DNA of 64,000 nt, taken from the NCBI GenBank assembly GCA_017415025.1, contig JAFQJH010000016.1, forward strand, positions 1-64,000, written 5' to 3'. The stretch comes from Clostridia bacterium. GTDB taxonomy: Bacteria; Bacillota; Clostridia; Oscillospirales; Acutalibacteraceae. Below the pieces are notes generated by a model. The model was not told the origin of the DNA, made no database searches, and worked only from the letters and a program-made list of their open reading frames with translations. The position numbers and the translations under genes are program-made. This document shows positions 53,259 to 62,782 of the stretch, piece after piece (position 1 is the stretch's first letter; each line of letters opens with the position of its first letter).

Positions 53259-53954
53259 TTATTTTATACCTCTGAGCACAGTATTTGGTAGCTTTTCTTG
53301 TGCTCGGGTACAAATTTCCACCATTTCTTGTGGTCTGTAAGCCGAGAGATTTTCACCGATAAGGCTTCCTGAATCGACAAAGCCCTGAAGGAAATATCTT
53401 TTTGCACCTGCAATCCAATCTGCGATTTCTGCGATATCGTCGGCGGTATGAAGCTCCCTTACGACCGTTGTGCGGAACTCATAATCAACCGCATCGCTTA
53501 AAAGAAATTCTACGCTTTCCTCAATTTTGCTGATGTCATACCCGGGTATACCGACGGTGAGCGGATACTTTGCCTTGGAGTTTTTGATGTCCATTGCGAC
53601 GTAATCAACAAGTCCGTCTGCGACAAGTGTCTTTAGCTTGTCGGGATAGCTGCCGTTGGTGTCGAGCTTGACGGGCAGACCCGTTTCTCTGACCTTGCCG
53701 ATAAATTCGGCGATGTCCTTTTGCATAAGAGGCTCGCCGCCCGTAATGCAGATTCCGTCAATTATTCCTTTCCTTTTATAAAGGTATTCGATAATTTCGC
53801 TTTCCTCCCAGAGGTTATCCTCGTCAATCTCCGTCACAAGCAGAGCGTTGTGGCAGAAGGGACAGCGGAAATTGCAGCCGCCCGTAAAAACGGTGCAGGC
53901 AACCTTGCCGGGGTAGTCGAGCATTGTCATTTTCTGAAAACCGCAGATTTTCAT
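53259..53954 (-). CDS. nrdG: Anaerobic ribonucleotide reductase activating protein
   Basis: A 231-residue radical SAM enzyme. The CxxxCxxC cluster motif is at Cys27, Cys31 and Cys34 (GGCNFRCPFC), with ITGGEPL downstream. It generates the glycyl radical on NrdD. Its length and the opening GFQKMTMLDYPGK fit the longer NrdG form common in clostridia. It lies upstream of nrdD on the same strand, but nrdD has its own promoter in the 170-bp gap. A TATAAT lies near 53985 on the minus strand. Confidence 0.93.
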   Translation of the reverse strand: MKICGFQKMTMLDYPGKVACTVFTGGCNFRCPFCHNALLVTEIDEDNLWEESEIIEYLYKRKGIIDGICITGGEPLMQKDIAEFIGKVRETGLPVKLDTNGSYPDKLKTLVADGLVDYVAMDIKNSKAKYPLTVGIPGYDISKIEESVEFLLSDAVDYEFRTTVVRELHTADDIAEIADWIAGAKRYFLQGFVDSGSLIGENLSAYRPQEMVEICTRAQEKLPNTVLRGIK

Positions 53955-54123
53955 AGTGCATCTCCTTTTATTTGCGTACTTTAATATTATATCAAAATAA
54001 ATTGCGGTTGCATATTGGTATCTTGCTTGAAAAAAGGTGAGTTTTTATCGCCTTTTTCTATACTGTAAAAATAATACACAAAAAAATCAGTTTTATTTTG
54101 GCAGGCTTGTTTATTCCATAAAG

Positions 54124-54152
54124 TTGACACTTATTTTTGGATGTGATAACAT
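54124..54152 (+). promoter_or_regulatory. Promoter of the lipase-sulfatase-anSME operon
   Basis: TTGACA (54124-54129), 17-bp spacer, TAACAT (54147-54152). Confidence 0.8.
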
Positions 54153-54186
54153 TAAACTATCTATAATCGTAAAGGAGCGATTTTAA

Positions 54187-55737
54187 ATGAAAAAGATTTT
54201 ATCGGCAATTATGGCTGTCGTAATGGCTTTTGCTGTTATGGTGCCCGCTTTTGCGGCTGACAAGTGTAACTGCGGCGAAACACCGACGGTTTACGTTGCG
54301 GCACTCGGCAGCGGCTACGTTATGCTTGATGAGGGTACGGAAAACGAGAGAGTTCTCTTCCGTCCCGAAACAGAGGATATCCTCAAGATACTTCTCCCCG
54401 TTGTTCCCGCAGCAGTCGAGCTTATCGCTACAAAGAATTATGATAAATTCGGCGACGTGCTCATCGGCTGTGTCAACGAGGCATTCGGTATGCTTGCACT
54501 CGACGGTAACGGCAATTCTCATCCGAGAGTAACAAGCGAGCAGTTCCACCCCGATACTGCAGAGCACGGCGGTGACCATTCATACTACTTCGGCTACGAT
54601 TTCCGTTTGGATCCCGTTGAGCATGCGAAAAATCTCCATTCATACCTTGAAGAGGTTAAGGAGCTCACAGGTCATGATGAGGTTAAAATCCGTGCATCGA
54701 GTATGGGCGGCGTTGTAATGATGGCTTATATCCGTCTTTACGGCACAAAGAATATCGAAACTATCATCTTCCAGAACTGTCCGCTTCTCGGCACTGCTGT
54801 TGCAGGCGAGCTTTTCAACGGTAAGTTCGAAATCAATAAGGATGCACTCGTAAGATATGCTGAATGTGCACTTCCCGCAATCGAAATCGACTTCGTCAGC
54901 GGTTTGCTCTATGCACTCTGCGAGGCTTTTGATGAGGCAGGTATTTTCGATGCACTCCTCGGTCTTGTTGACGGCATTATCGTCAACCTCAAGGACAGAG
55001 TTTTCGACGAATGTCTTATCCCGATTTTCGGCACACTTCCCGGAATCTGGAGCTTCGTTCCCGATGAGTATTATGAGAGCGGCAAGGAATTTATGAAGCT
55101 TGACCCCGCTACACAGGCAGGTCTTATTGCAAAGCTCGACTTCTACCACTATGAGGTACAGGGCAAGGCTGAAGAGCTTCTCCGCGGTGCTCAGGCTGAC
55201 GGCACAAACATCTACATCGTAGCAGGCTACAATATGCAGAGAACTCCTCTTGTTACGGCATATATGGAGACCTCCGACGGTACTGTTGATACAAAGTACG
55301 CTTCCTGCGGTGCAACGTGTGCGCCTATTGGCTCACAGCTTCCCGAGGATTACGTTCAGGCACGCTTTAACGATATCGACTACATCTCACCTGACAGAAT
55401 GATTGACGCATCAACCTGTATGCTCCCCGAGTGCACGTGGTTTGTAAAGGATATGCTTCACTCAACAACTCACGACGGTCACGGTGTATTCTATGACGTG
55501 CTCTTTGCAAGCGAGGAGCAGTTGACGGTATTCGATATGCCCGAATATCCGCAGTTTATGCAGAATGATACAATCAACCAGACCTTCGTTCCCGTTGCAG
55601 AGCTTTCAAATCCGATTGAGGATGCTTTCAATATGATGAAGACAATTCCGTCCTTCCTCAACTTTGTAAAGCTTGTTGCAACAGTTCTCGAAACGGTTGT
55701 TGACTTTGTTTTCAAAACCCTTATTCCTGCTGTATAA
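54187..55737 (+). CDS. Secreted LCAT/PGAP1-like lipase or esterase
   Basis: A 516-residue exported protein with a signal peptide ending near VPAFA. The fold is an alpha/beta hydrolase of the lecithin:cholesterol acyltransferase/PGAP1 type: YFGYDFRLDPVEHAKNL, then the nucleophile elbow RASSMGGVV (Ser172) in which Ala replaces the first Gly of GxSxG. A late HDGHG may hold the catalytic His. It could hydrolyse lipids or acyl esters outside the cell. It is first in an operon with a sulfatase (15 bp later) and its maturase, which suggests an acylated or lipid-linked sulfated substrate. AAAGGAG precedes the ATG. Confidence 0.78.
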   Translation: MKKILSAIMAVVMAFAVMVPAFAADKCNCGETPTVYVAALGSGYVMLDEGTENERVLFRPETEDILKILLPVVPAAVELIATKNYDKFGDVLIGCVNEAFGMLALDGNGNSHPRVTSEQFHPDTAEHGGDHSYYFGYDFRLDPVEHAKNLHSYLEEVKELTGHDEVKIRASSMGGVVMMAYIRLYGTKNIETIIFQNCPLLGTAVAGELFNGKFEINKDALVRYAECALPAIEIDFVSGLLYALCEAFDEAGIFDALLGLVDGIIVNLKDRVFDECLIPIFGTLPGIWSFVPDEYYESGKEFMKLDPATQAGLIAKLDFYHYEVQGKAEELLRGAQADGTNIYIVAGYNMQRTPLVTAYMETSDGTVDTKYASCGATCAPIGSQLPEDYVQARFNDIDYISPDRMIDASTCMLPECTWFVKDMLHSTTHDGHGVFYDVLFASEEQLTVFDMPEYPQFMQNDTINQTFVPVAELSNPIEDAFNMMKTIPSFLNFVKLVATVLETVVDFVFKTLIPAV

Positions 55738-55752
55738 AGAGAGGAATATTAA

Positions 55753-57762
55753 ATGAAAGATAAAAAACCGGTATTCAGCTTTTTGCCGAATATCATCTCA
55801 ATGCTTCTTATAATTGCACTGCTCTATAAAAGAACAAATATGTTCGCAGTTGTCAATGTCGGCTTTATGTGCATCTGCACGGTGCTTGTTATTATAAGTA
55901 TGATTATCAGCAAAAAGCCTTCAAAGAACGTTCTTGCGGCTTATGCAACCTCAGGCTTTGCCGTGACTATGTATTATGTCGTCTATGGTGCAGATGCAGG
56001 CTTCGGCGCATTTTCAAACTGCCTTGCAGGCTGGAAGTCGGCGGAAAACGCACTTTTTGCAGGCGAGGGTAACCTCGGTCTGCGCTTCCTCGGCAATGTT
56101 CTTCTTATTCTGCCGAGCGCAATTAGCTGCGGTCTGCTCTTCCTTCTTGCGGTGAAGAAGCTTAAAAACGTTAAATTGCAGAAGGCTCTTTCCGCTGTTT
56201 TAAGCGTTGTGTTTGTGCTTACAACAGTGCTCTATCTTCTCACAATGAATCTTCGTTCACAGCCGAATGTTGAAAGAATGTGGGAGGGTCACGACGAATA
56301 CCTCAAAAAGGTTGATAAGGCTTCTACGGAAAATCCGAACGTGCTGTTCATTCTTATGGATGACCTTGGCTACGGCGACGTTTCGCTCAACGGTGCGATT
56401 TACGACACACCGAACATCGACAGAATCGGTGAAGAGGGTGTAAATCTCGAGAATTTCTATTCCTGCTATTCCGTTTGTTCTCCCGCCCGCTTCGGACTTC
56501 TTACGGGCAGATATCCGTTCAGAGGCTATGCGGATAACGTTATCTATCCGACAATCAGCTCGACAACGGAGTTTGCAACCACAAGACTTTTCAATTCCTT
56601 TGAGATGGGTGCAAACTGTGACGGTATGCTCGGTGACGAAATTACGGTTGCCGAGGTTTTCCAAAACGCAGGCTATAACACGGGCGCATTCGGCAAGTGG
56701 CATCTCGGTGATTACGGCGAGTATCTTCCGACAAATCAGGGCTTTGATTATTTCTACGGCAGTCACCACGTCAATGATATGACACCGTTCTACCACGTTA
56801 CCGAGGAAGACGGTGAATACGAAATCGTCCACGGCTATGACGAGCTTGAGGATCAGAGTATGGCAACAAAGTGGATTCACGAGGAAATCACCGAATGGGT
56901 GACGGATGTTGTTACAAATTCTGACGAGCCGTTCTTTGCCTACTACGCTTCACCCTGGCCTCACGGTCCTGTTTTTGCAGGTGACGATTTTGACGGTACA
57001 ACGGGTATGGGAACTTACGTTGACTGTGTTACGGAGTTCGACTTCTATCTCGGCAAGCTCTTTGCAACGCTCGAGGAGCTCGGTGTTATGGATGATACAA
57101 TCATCGTCTTTACCTCCGACAACGGCCCTGCACTCGAGGGCTCTGTCAATGAGCTTCGCGGCGGAAAATACCTTGCTTATGAGGGCGGTCAGAAGGTTCC
57201 GTTTATGCTCCGTTGGGGCAACGGCGGACTCTGGGATGCAGGTACTGTTCTTGAACAGAGTGCTGTTATGGTTGACCTTTTCCCGACTCTTATCGAGCTT
57301 TGCGGTGTCAGCGTGAACGGCGAAAAGAACGCTCTTCCCACCGACAGAACAATCGACGGTGTTTCAATGCTTCCTCTTCTTACAGGAGATAAGGTTATCC
57401 ACACCGAGGAGCATCCGATTCTTCATATGAAGCGCGAAAAGCTCAAGGCAATTCAGTACACCGTACCGACCGAAACTGTTAAGACAAACGAAAATTATAC
57501 GAAATATGACTATGCCGTTCTCAACGAAAACGAGAACGTGACGTTCAAGTATTTCAAGAATATTCAGAATGATAACTCTGCGTTCTTTGACAAGTACCGC
57601 AAGAACTGGCTTCATATTCTTACGGACGATGTCGGCGAGAACTACAACCGCACAAGCGTTTATCCCGAGGTCTCCGAGAAAATGAACGCAAAAATGGATG
57701 AGGTTATGTCGTCCTTCAAGGAAAACCGCAGAGGAATAAATTACGACTATTACAGCGAATAA
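55753..57762 (+). CDS. Membrane-tethered sulfatase (Cys type)
   Basis: A 669-residue protein. Residues 1-165 hold about five transmembrane segments. From residue 196 a full sulfatase domain follows, with the calcium ligands LMDDLGYGD (Asp203, Asp204), the formylglycine motif CSPAR (Cys242), FGKWHLGD and FTSDNGPALEG. This layout recalls LtaS, but the active site is that of an arylsulfatase-type enzyme. It should remove sulfate from glycans at the outer face of the membrane. It is preceded by a secreted lipase and followed after 19 bp by the maturase it needs. Confidence 0.92.
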   Translation: MKDKKPVFSFLPNIISMLLIIALLYKRTNMFAVVNVGFMCICTVLVIISMIISKKPSKNVLAAYATSGFAVTMYYVVYGADAGFGAFSNCLAGWKSAENALFAGEGNLGLRFLGNVLLILPSAISCGLLFLLAVKKLKNVKLQKALSAVLSVVFVLTTVLYLLTMNLRSQPNVERMWEGHDEYLKKVDKASTENPNVLFILMDDLGYGDVSLNGAIYDTPNIDRIGEEGVNLENFYSCYSVCSPARFGLLTGRYPFRGYADNVIYPTISSTTEFATTRLFNSFEMGANCDGMLGDEITVAEVFQNAGYNTGAFGKWHLGDYGEYLPTNQGFDYFYGSHHVNDMTPFYHVTEEDGEYEIVHGYDELEDQSMATKWIHEEITEWVTDVVTNSDEPFFAYYASPWPHGPVFAGDDFDGTTGMGTYVDCVTEFDFYLGKLFATLEELGVMDDTIIVFTSDNGPALEGSVNELRGGKYLAYEGGQKVPFMLRWGNGGLWDAGTVLEQSAVMVDLFPTLIELCGVSVNGEKNALPTDRTIDGVSMLPLLTGDKVIHTEEHPILHMKREKLKAIQYTVPTETVKTNENYTKYDYAVLNENENVTFKYFKNIQNDNSAFFDKYRKNWLHILTDDVGENYNRTSVYPEVSEKMNAKMDEVMSSFKENRRGINYDYYSE

Positions 57763-57781
57763 AAAAGATTAGAGGTAAGCC

Positions 57782-58873
57782 ATGCCACCGTTGTCAATAA
57801 TGATTAAACCTGCATCGAGCCTTTGCAATATGCGGTGCAGATACTGCTTTTATCACGATGTCACAGAGCACAGAGATGTGCAGAGCTTCGGCATTATGAG
57901 TGATGAAACGGCAGAAAATCTTATTACAAAAGCCTTGACTTTTGCAAACGGTGAAAGCGTGGCTTTTGCCTTTCAGGGCGGAGAGCCGCTTATTGCGGGA
58001 CTTGATTATTTCAAAAGCTTCGTAAAGACAGTTAAAGAAAAAAATGTGCTTTCAAGCCCGGTTTATTTCTCGCTCCAGACCAACGGAACTCTTGTTACGG
58101 AGGAATGGGCGGAGTTTTTTAAGGAGAACGGATTCCTTATAGGCCTGAGCCTTGACGGAGATTTTGAAAATAACCGCTTCAGGGTTGACGATAAGGGCAA
58201 CAATACCTTTTATAAGATATTACAAACGGCACAGCTTTTTAAAGATACGGGTGTTGAATTCAATATCCTGACCGTGCTGACGGGAAACTGTGCCGATAAT
58301 ATTGATGATATTTATAAATTTTTCCGTTCAAAGGGCTTTAAGTATCTGCAGTTCATTCCTTGCCTTCGTCCGTTCGGGGATAAGACCGAGAGCGAGCTTT
58401 ATATGACCGAAAAGCAGTATGCTGATTTCCTTATAAAGTGCTTCAACTACTTTGTCAAGGACTATGTGCGAGGGGAGTACACAAGTATAAGATATTTCGA
58501 TAATCTTGTGCATCTCTTCGTCGGCAACCGTCCCGAGCAGTGCGGAGTGTGCGGACACTGCACGCATCAGTTTGTTGTCGAGGGCAACGGCAACGTTTAT
58601 CCCTGTGACTTTTACTGTACGGATGAGTGGCTGCTGGGTAACGTCAATGTTGTCAGCTTTGAGAGTCTGGCAAACTGCGAAAAGGCGAAACGCTTTATTA
58701 CGGAAAGCCTGACAGTTGAGGAAAAATGCAAAAGGTGCAAATATTATCCGCTCTGCAGAGCGGGCGGATGCAAGCGAAACCGCGCCGACCGCGACTACTG
58801 CGAGGCGTACAAAACCTTTTTCTCGTCCTGCCTTCCGCTGTTCAGAGTGTTTATTAATGAAAAAAGAGCCTGA
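57782..58873 (+). CDS. Anaerobic sulfatase-maturating enzyme (radical SAM)
   Basis: A 363-residue radical SAM/SPASM protein. It has the cluster motif CNMRCRYC (Cys15, Cys19, Cys22), the family signature YCFYHDV and the C-terminal SPASM cysteines (CGVCGHC, CDFYC, CKRCKYYPLC). Anaerobic maturases oxidise the Cys (or Ser) of the sulfatase CxPxR motif to formylglycine; the adjacent sulfatase carries CSPAR. This direct pairing makes the assignment firm. The ATG at 57782 follows a GAGG site. The operon ends at 58864-58890. Confidence 0.94.
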   Translation: MPPLSIMIKPASSLCNMRCRYCFYHDVTEHRDVQSFGIMSDETAENLITKALTFANGESVAFAFQGGEPLIAGLDYFKSFVKTVKEKNVLSSPVYFSLQTNGTLVTEEWAEFFKENGFLIGLSLDGDFENNRFRVDDKGNNTFYKILQTAQLFKDTGVEFNILTVLTGNCADNIDDIYKFFRSKGFKYLQFIPCLRPFGDKTESELYMTEKQYADFLIKCFNYFVKDYVRGEYTSIRYFDNLVHLFVGNRPEQCGVCGHCTHQFVVEGNGNVYPCDFYCTDEWLLGNVNVVSFESLANCEKAKRFITESLTVEEKCKRCKYYPLCRAGGCKRNRADRDYCEAYKTFFSSCLPLFRVFINEKRA

Positions 58874-58890
58874 CTTTGTGTCAGGTTCTT
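58864..58890 (+). terminator. Terminator of the sulfatase operon
   Basis: Stem AAGAGCCTGAC/GTCAGGTTCTT (one G-U pair) then a T run. It overlaps the end of the anSME gene. Confidence 0.88.
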
Positions 58891-58910
58891 GTTTTTTTGC
58901 TGATTTTCTA

Positions 58911-58939
58911 TTTAAAAATGGAAATAACTGTGTTATTAT
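58911..58939 (+). promoter_or_regulatory. Possible promoter of the PIG-L operon
   Basis: TTTAAA (58911-58916), 17-bp spacer, TATTAT (58934-58939). The -35 is weak. Confidence 0.5.
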
Positions 58940-58989
58940 ATAAGGTGAAAAATTTTGTAAACTTTTCTGAAAAGGAATGGGTGATAAAT

Positions 58990-59826
58990 ATGAATTTTAA
59001 GAAATCAAACGCTACAATCTGTTTCCCGGGCAAGGAGAGCCTTGAGGGTATCACCGATATGTGCATTGCCGCACATCAGGATGATATCGAAATTATGGCT
59101 TATGCTCCGATTTCCGAGTGCTACGACAGCGAGACACGCAGCTTCTGCGGTGTTGTTATGACTGACGGCGCAGGCAGTCCGAGAGCAGGTGAGTACAGCA
59201 ACTATACGAACGAGCAGATGAAGGAGGTTCGTATCGAGGAGCAGAACGATGCTGCAAGACTCGGTAAGTATGCCGCAATTCTTCAGCTCGGCTACGCTTC
59301 GTCCGAAATCAAGGACGGTGCAAACAAGGATACTGTTGATGAGCTTTATGACCTTCTCTGCAAGATTCAGCCGAAGCGTCTTTACACTCACAACCTCGCA
59401 GACAAGCACGAAACACACGTCGCAGTTGTTCTTCGTGTGATTGAGGCTGTCCGCCGTATGCCCGAGGATATCCGTCCCGAGGAAGTAGTTTCTCTCGAGG
59501 TTTGGCGCAATCTCGACTGGCTTCCCGATTCACAGAAGGTATGCCTTGACACCTCAAAGCATCCTCAGCTTGCGGAAGACCTTATTACTGTTTACCGCTC
59601 ACAGGTTGTCGGCGGTAAGAGCTATGACAAGGCGGCAATCGGCAGACGCTGTGCGAATGCAACCTTCTTTGAATCCCACAACACTGACGAGGCATCCAGC
59701 CAGAGCTTCGGTCTTGACCTTATGCCTCTTATCAAGGGCGACGCAACTCCGACAGAGTACATCGTCAGCTACATTGAAATGTTCAAATCAGAAGTAGAAA
59801 ACACGATTGCGAGGCTTACAAAATGA
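58990..59826 (+). CDS. PIG-L/LmbE family deacetylase
   Basis: A 278-residue zinc deacetylase of the PIG-L family, with the metal motif AAHQDDIE (variant of AHPDDE) and a second His in NLADKHETHVAV. Members remove N-acetyl groups from sugars such as GlcNAc or from related amino sugars. ATG 58990 is chosen; GTG 58981 in frame is an alternative start with AAGGA upstream. Its stop overlaps the ATG of the phosphohexomutase by 4 bp, so the two are coupled. With NanA and an AGE epimerase downstream, an amino-sugar substrate is likely. Confidence 0.87.
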   Translation: MNFKKSNATICFPGKESLEGITDMCIAAHQDDIEIMAYAPISECYDSETRSFCGVVMTDGAGSPRAGEYSNYTNEQMKEVRIEEQNDAARLGKYAAILQLGYASSEIKDGANKDTVDELYDLLCKIQPKRLYTHNLADKHETHVAVVLRVIEAVRRMPEDIRPEEVVSLEVWRNLDWLPDSQKVCLDTSKHPQLAEDLITVYRSQVVGGKSYDKAAIGRRCANATFFESHNTDEASSQSFGLDLMPLIKGDATPTEYIVSYIEMFKSEVENTIARLTK

Positions 59827-61232
59827 TTGAATTCGGAACAGGCGGTTGGAGAGCCGTAATCGGTAAGGATTTTGTTTACGATAATATTGTGCGCGTAGCT
59901 CAGGGTATCGCTGAGCTTGCTGAAAAAGAGGGCAAGACGGATAAGCCGATTGCTGTCGGCTATGACCGACGCTTCCTTTCCCAGGGCGCGGCAAAATGGG
60001 TGGCTCAGGTGCTTGCAGGCAACGGAATTGACGTCTGGTTTATGCCGCGTTCAACTCCGACTCCGCTCGTTATGCATATGGTAAAGGACAGCGAGCTTTA
60101 CTACGGCATTGAAATTACCGCAAGCCACAACCCGGCAAACTATAACGGAATAAAGCTCATTGTTGAAGAGGGACGCGATGCTCCGCTCGAAACAACAAAG
60201 GAGCTTGAAAGACTTATTGAAGAGGTTAAGGAAATCAACGAGGTTTCAATGGATGAGGGTATTGAAAGCGGAAAAATTGTATATCTGCGCAACCCGTTCA
60301 ATAAGTTCCTTGATGACATTCTCGGACTTCTTGACGTTGAAGCCCTCCGCGACCGCGGACTTCGTGTTCTCTTTGATACAATGCATGGCTCGGGCGCATA
60401 TCCCTTGCAGGTTATCTTCCACACGGCACGTTGCACAATTGACACAATGAATCTTAACAAGGATGCGTGGTTCGGCGGTATGATGCCCGCTCCGAGCGAA
60501 AACACACTCGGTCTTCTTCGTGACGGTGTTATCCGCGGAAACTACGACCTTGGCATCGCAATGGATGGCGACGGCGACCGTCTCGGCATCATTGACCACA
60601 GCGGAAGATACATAAATGCAAACGAAATTCTCTGTCTTCTTTACTACTACCTTGTAAAGTATAAGGGCTGGAAGGGCCCCGTTGTCCGTAACCTTGCAAC
60701 AACACATATGCTTGATAAAATTGCGGAATCCTTTGGCGAAAAATGCTATGAGGTGCCCGTCGGCTTTAAGTACATCTCTTCAAAAATTGATGAGGTTGAT
60801 GCAGTTCTCGGCGGCGAATCCTCGGGCGGTCTTACCGTAAGAGGACACATCCACGGCAAGGACTCCGTTTACGCGGCTTCACTTATGGCAGAGATGATAA
60901 GCGTTGTCGGCAAATCACCTTCGGATATGATTGACGAGCTGAACGCACAGTTCGGTAAGTTCGAAATGGTAGAGGATAATCTCCGCTTTGAGCCCGAATA
61001 CAAGGCAACGGTCAACGATATTTTAATGGTCAAAAAACAGCTTCCCGATTTCGGCAAAAAGGTTGTACGTGTCAACTATGAGGACGGCTGTAAGGTTTAC
61101 TTTGAGGACGACAGCTTCGTTATCTGCCGTTTCTCGGGTACTGAGCCGCTTCTCCGTATCTTTGCGGAAAGCTCGGATAAGGCAACCGCAACAGAATATA
61201 TCAATGCATTCAGAAAGTTTTTGAATATATAA
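59823..61232 (+). CDS. Phosphoglucomutase/phosphomannomutase family protein
   Basis: A 469-residue alpha-D-phosphohexomutase, complete with four domains: the phosphoserine loop TASHNPA (Ser101), metal loop DGDGDR, sugar loop GGESSGGLT and phosphate loop RFSGTEP. It moves phosphate between C1 and C6 of a hexose or hexosamine. The short opening FGTGGWRA is typical of the bacterial PGM/PMM/PNGM group. It overlaps the PIG-L gene. The exact sugar (glucose, mannose or N-acetylglucosamine) cannot be told from these motifs. Confidence 0.92.
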   Translation: MIEFGTGGWRAVIGKDFVYDNIVRVAQGIAELAEKEGKTDKPIAVGYDRRFLSQGAAKWVAQVLAGNGIDVWFMPRSTPTPLVMHMVKDSELYYGIEITASHNPANYNGIKLIVEEGRDAPLETTKELERLIEEVKEINEVSMDEGIESGKIVYLRNPFNKFLDDILGLLDVEALRDRGLRVLFDTMHGSGAYPLQVIFHTARCTIDTMNLNKDAWFGGMMPAPSENTLGLLRDGVIRGNYDLGIAMDGDGDRLGIIDHSGRYINANEILCLLYYYLVKYKGWKGPVVRNLATTHMLDKIAESFGEKCYEVPVGFKYISSKIDEVDAVLGGESSGGLTVRGHIHGKDSVYAASLMAEMISVVGKSPSDMIDELNAQFGKFEMVEDNLRFEPEYKATVNDILMVKKQLPDFGKKVVRVNYEDGCKVYFEDDSFVICRFSGTEPLLRIFAESSDKATATEYINAFRKFLNI

Positions 61233-61250
61233 CTTTTCGGAGTGATAAAA

Positions 61251-61844
61251 ATGAAATTAAAAAATAAAACCGATACGGATTTGCAGGTCTGTTACGGTGA
61301 AGAAAAAGTGAAGCTTTTTTCAGGTGATGAAGCGGAGCTTTTATACAATCAGGATCTTTCAGAGATTACTGTTTCAGAATATTATGTTAAGCCGGATTTT
61401 AAAGAAAAGCTGTTTTCGCTTCTTTTGGGGTCCTTTATTGCAATTCTTGCAGGCGAGGAGTTTACTCCGATGAGTGAGTATTTTAAATTCCCCGTAAGAT
61501 TTAAAACTGACGGCAATGACATTGTTCTGGTAAAATCACACAGGCTTTACGAAATATGTGCTATTAATGTAGACGACACAGAAGAGAACGGAATGCCGAT
61601 TATTACAAAAGAAGAAATTAAACAGCAGAAAACGCGTTATTATTCTGAATATTTTGCAATGGTGTTTATTCCGCTGGTTATTCTGCTTTGTATTCTGGCG
61701 GCGATGGTTGCAAAGAAAAGCTTTAAGGAAGCAACAGTTTTCGCCATTACTTTGGCTTTGGTTTTGACATTTGTGATTCTGCTAATCAGATTTTCAAAGT
61801 CGAACATACAAACTCTTAAAAAACTTAATCAAATGACTGAATAA
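61251..61844 (+). CDS. Membrane protein of unknown function
   Basis: A 197-residue protein. The first 140 residues are mostly soluble, with a possible re-entrant hydrophobic stretch (LFSLLLGSFIAILAG), and the C terminus has two transmembrane helices (AMVFIPLVILLCILAAMVA and ATVFAITLALVLTFVILLI). No family recognised. ATG 61251 has GGAG 8 bp upstream. It is inserted between a phosphohexomutase and a sialate lyase gene, with gaps of 18 and 12 bp, so it belongs to the operon. Its base composition is more AT-rich than its neighbours. Confidence 0.68.
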   Translation: MKLKNKTDTDLQVCYGEEKVKLFSGDEAELLYNQDLSEITVSEYYVKPDFKEKLFSLLLGSFIAILAGEEFTPMSEYFKFPVRFKTDGNDIVLVKSHRLYEICAINVDDTEENGMPIITKEEIKQQKTRYYSEYFAMVFIPLVILLCILAAMVAKKSFKEATVFAITLALVLTFVILLIRFSKSNIQTLKKLNQMTE

Positions 61845-61856
61845 GGAGTGTTTATA

Positions 61857-62774
61857 ATGAGAGATTTAACAAAATATATGGGTGTTATCCCTGCGTTTTA
61901 TGCTTGTTATGAGGATAACGGTGATGTCAGCGCAGAGCGCACCGCAAATCTTGCAAAGCATCTTCTCGAAAAGGGCGTAAAAGGACTCTACGTCTGCGGC
62001 TCATCGGGCGAGTGCATCTATCAGAGCAAGGAAGAAAGAAAGCTCACTCTTGAAAGTGTTATGAAGGCTGTCGGCGGCAAGATGACAATCATTGCTCACG
62101 TTGCCTGCAACAATACAAAGGATTCAATGGAGCTTGCGGCTCACGCAGAAAGCCTCGGAGTTGATGCGATTGCGGCAATTCCTCCGATTTATTTCCACCT
62201 TCCCGAGGACTCAATCGCAAAGTATTGGAACGATATTTCCTCGGCAGCACCCAACACAGATTTTATTATCTACAACATCCCCCAGCTTGCAGGTGTTGCT
62301 CTGACAATGCCTCTTTTCAAAAAGATGCGTGAAAATCCCCGCGTAATCGGTGTTAAAAACTCATCAATGCCCGTTCAGGATATCCAGATGTTCAAAATGG
62401 AGGGCGGAGACGACTGCATCATCTTCAACGGTCCCGACGAGCAGTTCATTTCGGGCAGAATCATCGGTGCAGGCGGCGGAATCGGCGGTACTTACGGCGT
62501 TATGCCCGAGCTTTTCCTCAAGGCGGACGAGCTCCTCAAGGAAGGCAAGCTCGCAGAAGCAAACGAGGTTCAGCACGCTATTGACAAGATTATCTATGCT
62601 ATGTGCGCTTGCAAGTGCAATATGTATGCTGCCGCAAAGCAGATTCTTAAAGAGCAGGGTGTAGAGTGCGGTTCTGTGCGCGCACCGCTCGCAGAAATTA
62701 CCGAAGAGGGTATCGGACTCGCCCATAACGTTAAGCTTATGATTGACGAAGCAATCGCTAAATTTGTCGGCTGA
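61857..62774 (+). CDS. nanA: Sialate lyase-like protein (DapA/NanA family)
   Basis: A 305-residue class I aldolase of the dihydrodipicolinate synthase family, nearest to N-acetylneuraminate lyases. It has the GSSGE substrate loop, Tyr139 in IIYNIPQLAG and the Schiff-base Lys167 in IGVKNSS. NanA cleaves sialic acid to ManNAc and pyruvate. The start is ATG 61857 with AGGAG upstream. The next gene is an AGE-type epimerase that could convert ManNAc to GlcNAc, which supports a sialic-acid role. A different keto-sugar acid aldolase cannot be excluded. Confidence 0.85.
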   Translation: MRDLTKYMGVIPAFYACYEDNGDVSAERTANLAKHLLEKGVKGLYVCGSSGECIYQSKEERKLTLESVMKAVGGKMTIIAHVACNNTKDSMELAAHAESLGVDAIAAIPPIYFHLPEDSIAKYWNDISSAAPNTDFIIYNIPQLAGVALTMPLFKKMRENPRVIGVKNSSMPVQDIQMFKMEGGDDCIIFNGPDEQFISGRIIGAGGGIGGTYGVMPELFLKADELLKEGKLAEANEVQHAIDKIIYAMCACKCNMYAAAKQILKEQGVECGSVRAPLAEITEEGIGLAHNVKLMIDEAIAKFVG

Positions 62775-62782
62775 GGTGCATT

